DNA from: Xiphias gladius
Taxonomy: Eukaryota; Chordata; Actinopteri; Istiophoriformes; Xiphiidae
DNA length: 64,000 nt
Assembly: GCF_016859285.1 (NCBI RefSeq)
Contig: NC_053411.1
Location: 1,613,501 to 1,677,500 of the forward strand
Direction: 5' to 3'
The translations under genes were made by a program, and so were the position numbers. Position 1 is the first letter of the stretch, and each line of letters starts with the position of its first letter. The notes under the pieces were generated by a model that searched no databases, had not been told where the DNA came from, and saw only the letters and a list, made by a program, of their open reading frames with translations. Positions 1 through 32,108 of this stretch are shown in pieces.

Positions 1-630
1 GGGTTGTAGAGAGCTTCACCAGATGGTGCGAGGAGCACCACCTCCAACAAAACATTGGTAAGACCAAGGAGCTGGCGGTGGACTTCCAACGGAGCAGGAA
101 GCCCCCAACCCCTATTACCATCCATGGGTAAGAAATACAGATGGTGGACTCGCAAAGGTTCCTGGGAGTAGACATAAACAATAAACTGGACTGGACAGAC
201 AACACCAAGGCCCTCTATCAAGAAGGACAGAGCGGACTGTTCTTTCTTAGGTGGCTCAGGTCCTTTGACGTGTGCAGCAGAGTACTGCAGATGTTTTACC
301 AGTATGTGGTAGCCAGCGCACTATTCTTTACTGTGGTGTGCTGGGGAGGTGGCATTATGGCCGGGGAAACCAACAGACTTAACAAGCTGGTGAGGAAGGC
401 CAGCTCTGTTGTTGGACTAAAACTGGACAGTATGGAGGCAGTGGTGGAGAAGAGGATGAGAGTTTAAATAAGGAACATCCTGGGCAATCCCTCCCATCCT
501 CTCAAAGATGAGCTTTGGCATGGGAAGCACCTTGAGCCACAGGGTCATCTTCCCCTAGTGCAAGATTAAGTGATTCAGGCACTCCTTTGTGCCGATAACT
601 TATTTTATCCTATCTTATCTTATAACCAGA
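1..630 (+). mobile_element. LINE (non-LTR retrotransposon) 3' fragment
   Basis: The + strand encodes the end of a reverse transcriptase ORF (frame with SFTRWCEEHHLQ, KTKELAVDF, QRFLGVDINNKLDWTDNT, LFFLRWLRSF, LNKLVRKASSVVG). This layout is typical of fish L2/CR1-type LINE C-termini. An in-frame stop near position 130 and another at 465-467 show that it is dead. It ends at about 600-627 in a TTATC-type short repeat, a usual LINE 3' tail. It lies in an upstream intron of map4k2. Confidence 0.8.
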
Positions 631-1828
631 TTTTATTAATTTTTAACGAAAACGTGATTTATTATATCAAATATAAAAGAACTGATGACTGATCACTGAC
701 TTAAACTGGTACCTAAATAATACTACCATAGCTACATGCAGTTACATCTGACATAAATTAAGAAATAGCATAAGAACACATTAAGCCAGGATCCAGGTGG
801 AATACACAAAGATAAATTGTTTAGAATTAAAAATCCTGTATAATTTAGAATAAAAGAAACTTTAAGGTAAATCATAATTTAACCTAGATATAAAGATAAT
901 CCTTGTTGTTTGAGCTACATTGTTGTCATCATGCGGTTCTGTGTGCTACTGGTTCCACCGAAGTACAAGTAGCACTATCTCCAGCATTTTTACTCTACTG
1001 CTACTTTGACTGTTTTGCTGTGGCTGTAATGGGCCATAGCAGGCAGTGTTGTAAAACAGTGAGCAGGACTGTTTTATGGCAATAATGGATTTTTTTAAAT
1101 TCATCAATGTGATGAAGTACTTCAATTTATATATAGCTATTTAATTTTCTGGACATTGTCTTGTTACATTCTAAACAGTTTCTCAAATTATTTTAAATTT
1201 ACAATCTAACAGTATTACAGTAAGTATTACAGTATAACATTACATAAACTGTGATAGAGGATATTATCTGTATTACCCACTGAGAGAGTAGAGGGCCCGG
1301 CATTCTAAACTATTGTTGTGGCCCAGTTTTGTAGAGGGACTCTTTGTCAAAATCTAGTTTTAAGACCTAAGATGTCTCATTGTGATCATGTCAACACGCT
1401 TATGTTAGCATTTAGCTTAAAGCACAGCTGTGCCTAAATAGAGCACCACAGAGTTGCTAGCATGGCTGTAGACTTTTAGTCTTGTTGAACTTTGGACAAG
1501 GTAGCTGATTCTCCCTACTTCCAGTCTTATCCTAAGATAAGCTATTGTCTGAACTCCAGCTCTGTACTTAACAGGCAGATATGAATCCTTTATTTTTCTT
1601 TATATTGTACTCTCGTGGTGCATATTTTTTAGTCAAATTTCAGCATAGGACTACCGGTTGGCTCCTGGGTGTTAGGTGGCAGAGGTGGTTAATAGGGGCC
1701 CAAGAACAATTTTACCCCAGGGCCCCATGACAGGTCCATCTGCTCATGCTTTTCACCTGTATAATGGTTGTCAACTATAAAATAAGTAATAATAAAAGAT
1801 GTATATTCACACTGTTTTTTTTTTCCAG
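631..1828. other. map4k2 intron, AT-rich, one dispersed repeat
   Basis: No exon found. The stretch holds AT-rich unique sequence and, at 1381-1588, one copy of a dispersed repeat that recurs at 6548-6755. Confidence 0.6.
1381..1588. repeat. Dispersed repeat family A, copy 1
   Basis: About 208 bp nearly identical to 6548-6755. Both start TGTGATCATG(T/T)(C/T)AACACGCT, run through AGCACAGCTGTGCCTAAATA and end GATATGAATC. The family belongs to the TTAGCATTTAGC-containing repeats common in percomorph fish DNA. No ORF or terminal repeats are obvious. Confidence 0.8.
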
Positions 1829-23223
<21,395 letters not shown>

Positions 23224-23880
23224 GAGAAAATGGGTCATCTTCTTCAAAAATCACACTGAAGAAAAATGCACATCTCTTCTATAACCCTGTGGTAGACACG
23301 ATGTCCTCCTTGACTGAAGCTGTAGCAGACACCAGCACCAACTGATCCCACCAACTCCCTGCTGTGAATGACAAATGTCAGCATGGGATTCAGTTTCACA
23401 CTCAAGACTCATTCAGACTGTATTTTGTTGGAAACGGACTTAGAGACTTGTCAGCATGCTATGCGAGATTCTAATTCTTAGGTGTGCTTATTGAAGTTGC
23501 AAAAGCCAAGATTTTTATATAAAAAAGTTCATCCTCCAGCCTAAATAACAGTGCAACTATTACAGAGAAGACATTTCCATTCCTGCTAAGTGAGATGCCA
23601 TAGATCTACTGCTGTCAGTATGGACCATAGACTGTAGAAACACATGGACATAACATCTGTGATATGACACATAATCTTCTGAACTGATGTTTTAAAGCTT
23701 TAGTTTGAGTTTACTGTTTGCTGTCGTCTTTGTCAGCTACTGGAACCAGAATATTTGGTCAAATGGGAGGACACTTGAGAGGAACTGAGGAAGGATGATC
23801 AAGTTTCAAAAATCACAGCTGAGTTTGATAGGCTCCTGTCAATCAAACACATGAATAAACCTTAATATTCTTAATAATAA
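23224..23880 (+). other. map4k2: map4k2 3' UTR (probable)
   Basis: Non-coding sequence directly after the stop codon with no recognisable repeat. An AATAAA at 23853-23858 is the first good polyadenylation signal. A second AATAAA at 25571-25576 could end a longer form, but it sits against transposon-derived DNA. Confidence 0.55.
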
Positions 23881-25614
23881 ACAAACAGGGATTGACATAA
23901 CTGCTACAGACACACACAGTAGAGGATGTGATAGAATTTATGAGTTTTTCAAGGGATCTCTGTGGAGTCTGAGACTTTTTAGAGCACCTAGTGACAATTG
24001 GTGGTACTGCAGCTTAAAGCATTTGGACTTCGGTTTCACTACTCAGCCACAGGGTTTGCCTTTTTTGGGTATAATTTTTTCCCCACACTGTAATGCTGCT
24101 CTCATGCCCTGTTGGAGTTACTTTAATTGCAAGTTTCATTCTTATAAATACTGTTCAAGTCAACATCCACATCATAATTACAACTGGGAAACTCAGATCT
24201 TCCTGAGAGCACTGAATATGTCTATGTTGGCGCTTAATGATACGGAAGACAAAGTTTGTCAGTCAAGGTAATTAAACCCAGACTTGGATGGATATAGGGC
24301 TATATTGTCAATACACAGTATCTTTACTCCTCACACAACCAAATCTGCAATCATACAACTATCCTGAGTTGTCTAATGATGTGAACCTGACTTGGTCTTT
24401 ACGACTACTGTTTGGTGTATTGATTAAAGAAATAATCCATCAAAAACCTGTGTTGAAAGTATCAAGAATTCACCACTGATGATTTGAAAAGTGGCTATGA
24501 AAAATTTGTTACAGGGAGTACAGCAGTTGTCGTCTATGTGTAATGTAACATTAGCATTCAAAATAAACATCGGAAAGTCACATTAGCATAATCCCAACCT
24601 CTGTGTGTCCCACTGATCCAATTTTAAAAAACTGTAGGGAAATAATGAATGCTTAAGTCTCAAACTGAGCCAATTTTCAATCCCACTTCATGGTTTCACT
24701 TAGCATTCAGCACTCAGTGTAATTTCACAGAAGGCTTCTTTCACTTTTCTCTCAGAAAGCCTGAAACTGAAAATTCATCAATCACAGTTAGCATGAGGCT
24801 TTTACTGGGATAATGTATGTAGTTGTATGCTAACTCAAGAACTGACGAGGTGTTTAAATTTGACTTCCCAGTACAGGACTAGATACTCTTAAAAATAGGG
24901 ATAGAAACACCCAGTATCATGTTTTGGGTTTGTAGAAAGAAAAATAAAAGAAACCTTCAACAAGAAAATACATTATCTAGATGAAGTTAGCTTAAAAAGG
25001 TAGCAGAATGTTACCTGGAATGTTAAAAAGAGTGTTTGTAACCAAATGAACTTTTCAAATGTATTTATTTTATCTAAGACCATGTAATTCTGAAAATCAC
25101 ATTTAAATGTATTTTGACAATTGTGAATGTGCTAGTTTAGCAGCATTTACATTATGTGCCACCATTTTGATTCATGGTCATTCCACTGCAGTCAAGTTAC
25201 CCATGGGTGTCAAACACAGCTTTAATGTGTGACTCCTCCATCACTTTTAATAATTCAACTTCAAATAGGCTAAATGTACATTTATTTACATGGGGTGCCA
25301 TATAACCTGAATGAAAACTATTGTACTTATGCTTGTTTGAAAAACAAATGTAAATTCCACTACATTAGTTTTATGTGTAATTATATTTATGTTATTTATG
25401 GAAAGGAAACTGTATAAGTAACACTCACCTTTCTCTGCAAGATACTTGAAAGGCATAATATGCATATGGGTTTTTCTTTTTAAAGATGTTTTTACTGTAT
25501 AACTGTGTATAAAATTATCTATACAACAATACAGTATGCTTTTACAGTATGGAGGGATTGTAATATGCAAAATAAAGATTTTAATATCCTTTAAAGCTAA
25601 AGCAGATTTAGATG
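23881..25614. other. Intergenic, no feature recognised
   Basis: Between the probable map4k2 poly(A) site and the first transposon. AT-rich and without a plausible exon. It may in part be an extended map4k2 3' UTR, given the AATAAA at 25571. Confidence 0.5.
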
Positions 25615-26590
25615 CGGTAGCTTCAGAAAGTATTCAGACCCCTTCACTTTATTGTGTTGTAGATTTAGTTTTAAATTGATAAAATTGCCATTTTGCCCAT
25701 CAATCTACGCTCAATAACCTATAATGACAAAGTAAAAACATGTTTTCAGAAATCTTTGCAAATGTATTAAAAATCTGAAACTGAAATGTCATTTACAAAA
25801 GTATCCAGAGCCTTAATTCAGTGCTTTGTCGAAGACCCTTTTGCAGCAATTACAGCTTCTTCTTGGGTAAGTCTCTACAAGCTTTGCACATCTGGTTTGG
25901 GCAGTTCATCCCATTCTTCCTGGCAGATTCCTCTCAAGCTCCATAAGATTGGATAGGAAGTGTCTGTGAACTGCCATCTTCAGGTCTCTCCACAGATGTT
26001 CTACAGAGTTTAAGTCTGGACTTTGGCTGGGCCACTCAAGGACAGTCAGAGACCTGTCCCAAAGCCACTCCAGTGTTGTCTTAGCTGTATGCTTTGGGTC
26101 ACTGTCATGCTTAAAGGTGAGCCATCGCCTTAGTCTCAAGTCGCGTGCACTCTGGAGCAGGTTTACTTCAAGAACCTCTCTGTTCATCCTTCTCTCAATT
26201 CAAACCAGTCTACCTGACCCTGCTACTGAGAAGCCCCCCTCATAGCCAGATGCTGCCACCACCATGCTTCACTGTAGGGATGGTATTAGCCAAGTGATGA
26301 CCAGTGCCTGGTGTTCACCAGTCATAGTGTTTGGAGTTCTGCCCAAATGGTTTGGCTTTTGTCTCATTACACCAGAGAATCTTTTTCCTCATGCTCTCAG
26401 AGTTCTTTAAATGCCCTTTAACAAACTCCAAGCAGGCTGTCATATGCCTTTTACTCAAAGTGGCTTCAGTCTTGCGACTCCACCATAAAGGCCTGGTTGA
26501 TGAGTGCTGCATGCAATATGCATGGTCTCCCTCTCTGCCCCCCAGTCACATTCAGCCAGACTTCTCACAACATTTAACACCTCACATTTT
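25615..26590 (-). mobile_element. Tc1-like transposon, antisense, broken
   Basis: The left end has the family terminus (AAAGTATTCAGACCCCTTCA). Minus-strand ORFs encode transposase pieces: 25906-26187 with HDSDPKHTAKTTLEWL and SQSPDLNSVEHLWRDLK (second and third catalytic acidic residues, DD34E-type) and 26315-26512 with KILWCNETKAKPFG, where the first catalytic Asp (WSDE) has become Asn. The frame is broken and the N-terminal part is missing, apparently where the LINE at 26600 begins. Inactive. Confidence 0.9.
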
Positions 26591-26599
26591 TCAACTATT

Positions 26600-27800
26600 T
26601 TGCTAAATGAACTGTCCGGGTGATTCCTTCATCAAACCAAAAATCCAGAAATTTGAAGTCTTTCACCCTCTCTACTGGGGGTCAGTAATATCCAAGATAA
26701 TGTAACTTTCTTTTTTTAATTTATCTGCACATTCCTCTACAAGAACAAAAGCCTTTGAACTTGTTTCAGTCTAAACTGAGCATTTCATCCTCTTCTCCAA
26801 ATGGCGCTGTCACTGTAAGTAATGTCCAAACCCTCTCCAAGCATTTCCAAATGTATCATTTATCACATTCAATAGTACTGGACTAATAATGCTCTCTTGT
26901 GGAGTTCCATTTTCTATTTCAACAATTTTTAAGCTTTTCCCACCAACCTTTGCTTGTCTTGTCCTTTTCATTAGAAAATCTTAAATCCAATCGAACATTC
27001 TGCCCCTGATTCCTGATTTATACATTTTTAATGATTAGTCCTTCCTTCCACAAAGAATCATAAGCTTTCTCACTATCCAAAAATACACTTACCACTGTTT
27101 TGTTATTAAAAAATGCCTTTTTAATATCTTGATCTAAAACTGCAGTTCCAATTCCATTGTTGACCTTCTATTCTGATGATCAGCAAAAAACCCCTTACTT
27201 TCTAAAAAAAATAAACAAGCCTGTTGGTAATCATCCGTTCCATGATTTTTCAAAGCACCAATGTTTAAGCTATAGGTTGATATGAACTGGGATTAGATGC
27301 AGCTTTACCTGGTTTCAAGATTGGAACTATAACAGCATGTTTCCAGTCTGCTGGCAGACAACGCCCTGCCCAAACTGAGTTGAACAAAGATAGATTTTCT
27401 TCCAGTACCAAATAATCCAAAATGTTTAAATAATTCATAAGACAACCCATCTCTCACAGGAGTAATGTCTGGGGGGATGGCAACCCTCAATTCTCTCATA
27501 GTGAGAAACACATTAATTGGGTTGTGATTTTCTAAACTCCTGTCCAACTTACACTGACTCATTCACATCAGTTTGCTCCTCTTCATAACTCTCTCAGTTC
27601 CCAGGCCCCTAGAACTGTACACTGCCTGAACAACACCCACAAACATGTCAACTTTTTCTTTGTTGGATATTGCTTCCACCACTTCATTCTGTAAAACTAG
27701 TATAGAAGTTAATTTAAGATTCCTGACATTCTGTGTATAGCTAACCACAGGTGCTTTACAGAGGTCTCGGGGCCTAGAGTTTCACTAGGTCTCCTCCAAC
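26600..27800 (-). mobile_element. LINE reverse transcriptase remnant, antisense
   Basis: The minus strand encodes a decayed jockey/I-type reverse transcriptase: HAVIVPILKPGKAASNPSSY (27265-27450), 'LESKGFFADHQNRRSTME' near 27200, and IVEIENGTPQESIISPVL near 26900 (the conserved NGTPQGS-SP palm motif with Gly changed to Glu). Upstream is the linker-like ORF 27563-27748. Many stops and frameshifts; no complete domain. Confidence 0.85.
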
Positions 27801-27954
27801 TGTTTCGTTTTGAATCATTAATAACTCTTCTTGCTACTGCCTTTAACCTCTTATACTACACTGCATAACACAGGTTTGGATATTTTCTTATTTTGTTATG
27901 CTTATACTTACTATTTTTCTATACTTCTATATGTTCCATTCAGCTACAGTTCAT

Positions 27955-28520
27955 TCAAAAAGTATTCAGACCCTTAAATTTTTTCACATTTTATTGTGTT
28001 GCAGCCTTATGCTGAAATAGTTTAAATTAATTTTCTCCCTCATCAATGTACAATCAATATCCCATAATGACAAAGTGAAAACAGAATTTTAAATTTTTTT
28101 AAGAATTTATTAAAAAGGAAACACTAAAAATATCATGTTGATATAAATATTCAGACACTTTGGCATGACACTTAAAATTTAGCTTGGGTGCCTCCCATTT
28201 CTCTTGATTGTCTTTAAGATGTTTCTACAAATTGACTGGAGTCCACCTGTGGTTAATTCAATTTATTGGACATGATTTTGGAAAGGTGCACACACCTGTT
28301 TATGTAAGGTCTCACAGCTGACATCGGCACTGTCAGCTGGATTGTGTCAAGGTACAGATCTGCTGCATTGAAGGTTCCCAAGAGAACAGTGGCCTCCGTA
28401 ATTCTTCAATGGAAGAAGTTTGGAACAACCAGGACTCATCCTAGAGCTTCCTAGAGCTGATGATACTAAGATTAAGCTGTTTGGCCTCAATCCTAAGTGT
28501 CAAGTCTGGTTTCCTGCAGA
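27955..28520 (+). mobile_element. Tc1-like element, internally deleted
   Basis: Starts AAAAGTATTCAGACCC and runs through GTGTTGCAGCCTTATGCTGA, CCTCCCATTTCTCTTGATTG and GGAGTCCACCTGTGGTTAAT into the N-terminal transposase region (ACAGTGGCCTCCGTAATTCT). At 28440-28460 it jumps directly to the middle of the transposase (GATACTAAGATTAAGCTGTTTGG corresponds to 'DDTKIELFG'). The jump is marked by a direct repeat CCTAGAGCT on both sides. Same family as 58690-59515. Confidence 0.85.
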
Positions 28521-29100
28521 GACTCTTTTTTCTCTTCTTATCAGAAAAAAATCATGTACGCCAAAACAATGTTGGCAATTTTATTTTAGGTGAATTTTAT
28601 TTGAGGCTTATGTTTAATGGAATATATGGAGAGATGTCCCATAAGATGAACTAAAAGATGCAAATAAAATAATTGGCATCAATGATTATGATTAATTTTA
28701 CCAGAAAGTTTGCCAATGAGGTTCTTCCAGATGGCATTGCTATATCTGGCTCATTTAAAGGATAAGGCTGATTTTATTTTAACTCTTTATTACCATTTTT
28801 TTTTTTTATTGTTCTTCTCTTTTGTTGTTTAAAACCGTTTAAAAACACACAATAGCCAAAATATATTTATTATTTTCTTTGTTGATTCAAAAATGTATTG
28901 ATACTTAGAAAATGGCAAAAATTGAGCCACTCCTTGCCATGGAATTTGACTGCAGATACATCCTAATCTTTGCTAATAACCTAACTCAGATTCTCGGAGA
29001 TACAGGTACAAGTACCACATGAATGTATATGCGGTACAGTTACAGCGCTTACATCCAACCAGTAGGAGGCGGTAATGACGCAGGATAAAGAAATAATGGG
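28521..29100. other. Intergenic upstream of rbm4 copy 1
   Basis: AT-rich without recognised coding or repeat content; grades into the promoter region of the first rbm4 gene. Confidence 0.5.
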
Positions 29101-29193
29101 GGAAGTATATGGATAAGACATAAGGAAGTAGAAGAAGCAGCAGCGCCATTTCACTTTTCATTCATTAGTGTCAAGGCCTACATCGCTTTATAG
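29100..29193 (+). promoter_or_regulatory. rbm4 copy 1 promoter-proximal region and non-coding exon 1
   Basis: A donor (TATAG|GTGAGTT) after 29193 ends a likely 5' UTR exon. It splices to the acceptor at 30590-30591. Just upstream, GAAGCAGCAGCGCCATTTCA (29134-29153) is shared almost exactly with the other rbm4 copy (35494-35514) and contains a GCCATTT (YY1-type) motif. The transcription start itself was not determined. Confidence 0.6.
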
Positions 29194-29775
29194 GTGAGTT
29201 AGAGATGTTAAGATGTTAAGACCGTTAGGTGAAATACATATGAGGAAGTGGATGAAGAAAAACTCTCATCGTAGATATAGATATTCTCTATATGGGCCGA
29301 ATTAGCCGGTGAACGTGGGTTAGCCAGCTAGCTAATTTAGTAGCTTCCTGAATTCATGCTCCTTCATTACCCAAACATTAGAACGCCATCACCCCGACCT
29401 ATGGACGCATTGCACACTGAACGCTATTTAGTGAATTTTATAAAGAACGAGTGAGCCGTTCAGACTGTAGCGCACTACTGTAACAAACAAGTATTGCAAC
29501 AAACAACGAAAATACTAACCGAGTTATTGTCTGCAGGCAAGCTAGCTAGTACGACTTGCTAGCTGACGTTATGCTTACCTAGAGATGACATGTTTACCTC
29601 CCTACGATAGCAAACATTAGAGAGTGGCTGATATGAGACTCAAACCAAAACTACGCGATTTTGGTGAGGAAATCGTTAGATTTGTATTATTTGTTGACAT
29701 GGGAGCTGAAGAGTCAGGCAACAATACATCTAGTTAGATGAAAACAAATAGGCATGTACCTCTGCCATGTCGGCC

Positions 29776-29811
<36 letters not shown>

Positions 29812-30591
29812 TGTGTTTGTGCGCACGCGCGCTAGCGTGTGATGCATTAATAAAGTTAATTCTATTCCATTTTATGGTTTAAGACTGTGTACACATACTT
29901 AAAAACGAGTCCACCATATAAAATTTATGGAACACACCGAACAACGGTAGTTTAAATGTAATGTAATCGTGTGACTAAGTCTCATACACTAAGTTGCCTC
30001 TAACGTATACCATCTAATAAAACAGCCTTGCAACAAATTCTTCCCCTTATTAAATTTATAATGTTCAGGTTTTGCTGAAACTCTTTTAAACTCTTTTTAA
30101 ATTTCACACAGATTAAGTCTAGTCTTCAGATTCAACCCTCTCCTGCCCTCAATGATGTAATAGGGCAAGTATTTTTATTACTTTGTCCAACCCATTTCTC
30201 TAACATTTTTCTATTTCTAGGCTAAATAACAAACACCTCTTTAAATAATACAATACAGTTTGACAGCCTCACAAACTACATCGTCCAAAATGATCATACA
30301 GTTGAGTCAACATCTCTCCAAAACAGTTTTGACAGAAACTGAATACTGTAACCTTCATGAGGGTGGGAGCTATTGTGGGACTCTTATGTTAGACTGCATA
30401 ATTTTTACCTAGGTCTACCTAATAAACTGGTAACTGAGTGTATTTATTAATTTCACCACTTCATTGTTCACTGACAGACAGTGAGGATGACTCGCACATC
30501 CATTTTAAGTAATCATTAAATATTGGTTGTGGTTATGCTGTAGTTACTGAAGTATTTTCCCTAAATATTTTTTCTAAATAATTTCCTCCAG
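29194..30591. other. rbm4 copy 1 intron 1
   Basis: 5' UTR intron. Holds a (TG)n repeat with a CG-rich tail (29779-29833) and a MITE fragment (30258-30440). The GTTAG/GCTAGC-rich part near 29300-29600 looks like unmethylated 5' gene sequence. Confidence 0.55.
30258..30440. mobile_element. MITE fragment, same family as 49237-49649
   Basis: Shares CAAAATGATCATACAGTTGA, the 'AACAGAAACTG' phrase and the terminal CTACCTAATAAACTGGTAACTGAGTG with the right half of the element in sf1 intron 3. The left end is missing. Confidence 0.8.
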
Positions 30592-30609
30592 GATACCCAG
30601 AACGTCATC

Positions 30610-32108
30610 ATGGTGAAAATTTTTATTGGCAATCTTGCCTGCAATACCACAGCTGAGGAGCTGCGTGAACTCTTTGAGAAGTATGGAAAAGTCACAGAAT
30701 GTGACATTGTCAAAAACTATGGTTTTGTACACATGAACAACATGTCTGAAGCAGAGGAGGCCATTCGAAACCTCCACCAATACCAGTTGCATGGCTGGCG
30801 CATGAATGTGGAGATGAGCAAAGGGAGGCCCAAGTCCACCACCAAGCTGCATGTCAGCAACCTCGGTGAAGGGGTCACCAGTGATGTTCTGCGAGCCAAA
30901 TTTGAAGAGTTTGGCACAGTGGTGGAGTGTGACATAGTGAAGGATTATGCCTTTGTCCACATGGAGCGAGTGGAGGATGCCATGGATGCCATCAATAAGC
31001 TGGACAACACAGCCTTCAAAGGTGAACTCTTGGGCAGCGGAGCACTAGATGTCTTAATTGTCTGTAGATACGAATTCGGATTCTATCCTGTCGCCGTAGA
31101 GCTCCCGTGACAAGTAAAATCCTCTAGCTGATATTTTTCCACATAAAGATAAAGTATGGATAACCTTTGCTTTCATTGACCAGGTGGACTGAGAGTAATC
31201 ACTTGTAAGTTTGGAAATCTCTTGTAAAACCAATGACAGTGTAACTGGTGAATAAGCACTGGCACGAAATCACCTGCATCTGGCGCTGAAGGTTATTCCG
31301 CTTCGCTCACTGATTGTCGGTCAAATGCATTTAACGTGTTTTATAGTCGGTTAGAGCCTTTTCGTGTCAGAACCCCACGGTCTCATGCGTGTCTTCTCTC
31401 TCCTTACAAGGCAAGCTGATGAGCGTACAGCTGTCCACCAGTCGGCTTCGCACTGCCCCAGGAATGGGAGATCATACCGGCTGCTATGTCTGCGGGAAAC
31501 ATGGTCACTGGTCGAAAGATTGTCCAGTCGGTCGGAACGGTAGCCACGGTGATGGCATGAGAGGTCGCGGTGGCCGGGGCCCCCCACGCGGTCCCCCAGG
31601 TTATGGCAGGGGCAGCTACGGGATGGCCTCACCTCCAGCAGCTGATTACATGGGTGGTTCTGCGTATAGTCAGGGTAGTTATGTAGGTGGGTTGCCGCCT
31701 CCGCCTCGTAGGCTTAGTGGTTATGGCTCTGAGAGGTCATCACCTTATGATCGTGACCATCTCTACAACAGTGTTGACTATTATGAGAAGTACAGAGCTC
31801 GCCCTTATGGCTCAAGCTATTTCGAGGATCGTCGCATGTCCTATCTCCCCCCTCCCCCACCCCCCCCTTCCTCCCTTTCAAAGCTCTCCTCCAGTGTAGA
31901 TCCATATGACCGTCGGCCACTGCCTCCACCTTCATCGGCCGCTTCAGCTGCCGCATACTATGCACAAGACGGCAGCCCGATCGGAAGAGTACCAGACTCT
32001 TCGGCAGGCTATGCCTGTGAGCGAACACGGCTGTCACCGGTGTCCTCCAGGAGCTATGCTGTTCCACGACCCAAGGATCATTATGCGCCACGATATGCGC
32101 CTTACTAA
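30610..32108 (+). CDS. rbm4.1: RNA-binding protein 4 (Lark family), copy 1
   Basis: Regulator of splicing and translation; RBM4 proteins bind CG-rich and pyrimidine-rich RNA and shuttle between nucleus and cytoplasm. Coding exons 30610-31021 and 31411-32108 give 369 residues (human RBM4 364). RRM1 is about 2-72 (KIFIGNL, NYGFVHM), RRM2 about 78-148 (KLHVSNL, DYAFVHM), and the CCHC zinc knuckle 162-175 ([14 protein letters not shown], all four ligands present). The tail is Gly/Tyr/Ser/Pro-rich with an eight-proline run and the paralogue-shared motifs [18 protein letters not shown] and [14 protein letters not shown]. The start ATG follows the first acceptor by 18 nt and is the first in the exon. 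RRM2 has an extra residue or two ([14 protein letters not shown]) compared with copy 2. The numeric suffix is assigned here by position and is not verified against any database. Confidence 0.95.

Noticed and set aside
23881-25614. men1, the human neighbour of MAP4K2
   Set aside because: Searched the downstream region for a menin-like exon and saw none; the next gene is rbm4, on the other side of transposon debris.
30574-30960. 128-residue ORF on the minus strand opposite rbm4
   Set aside because: Shadow of the RRM exon; no family match, and the + strand reading is unmistakable.
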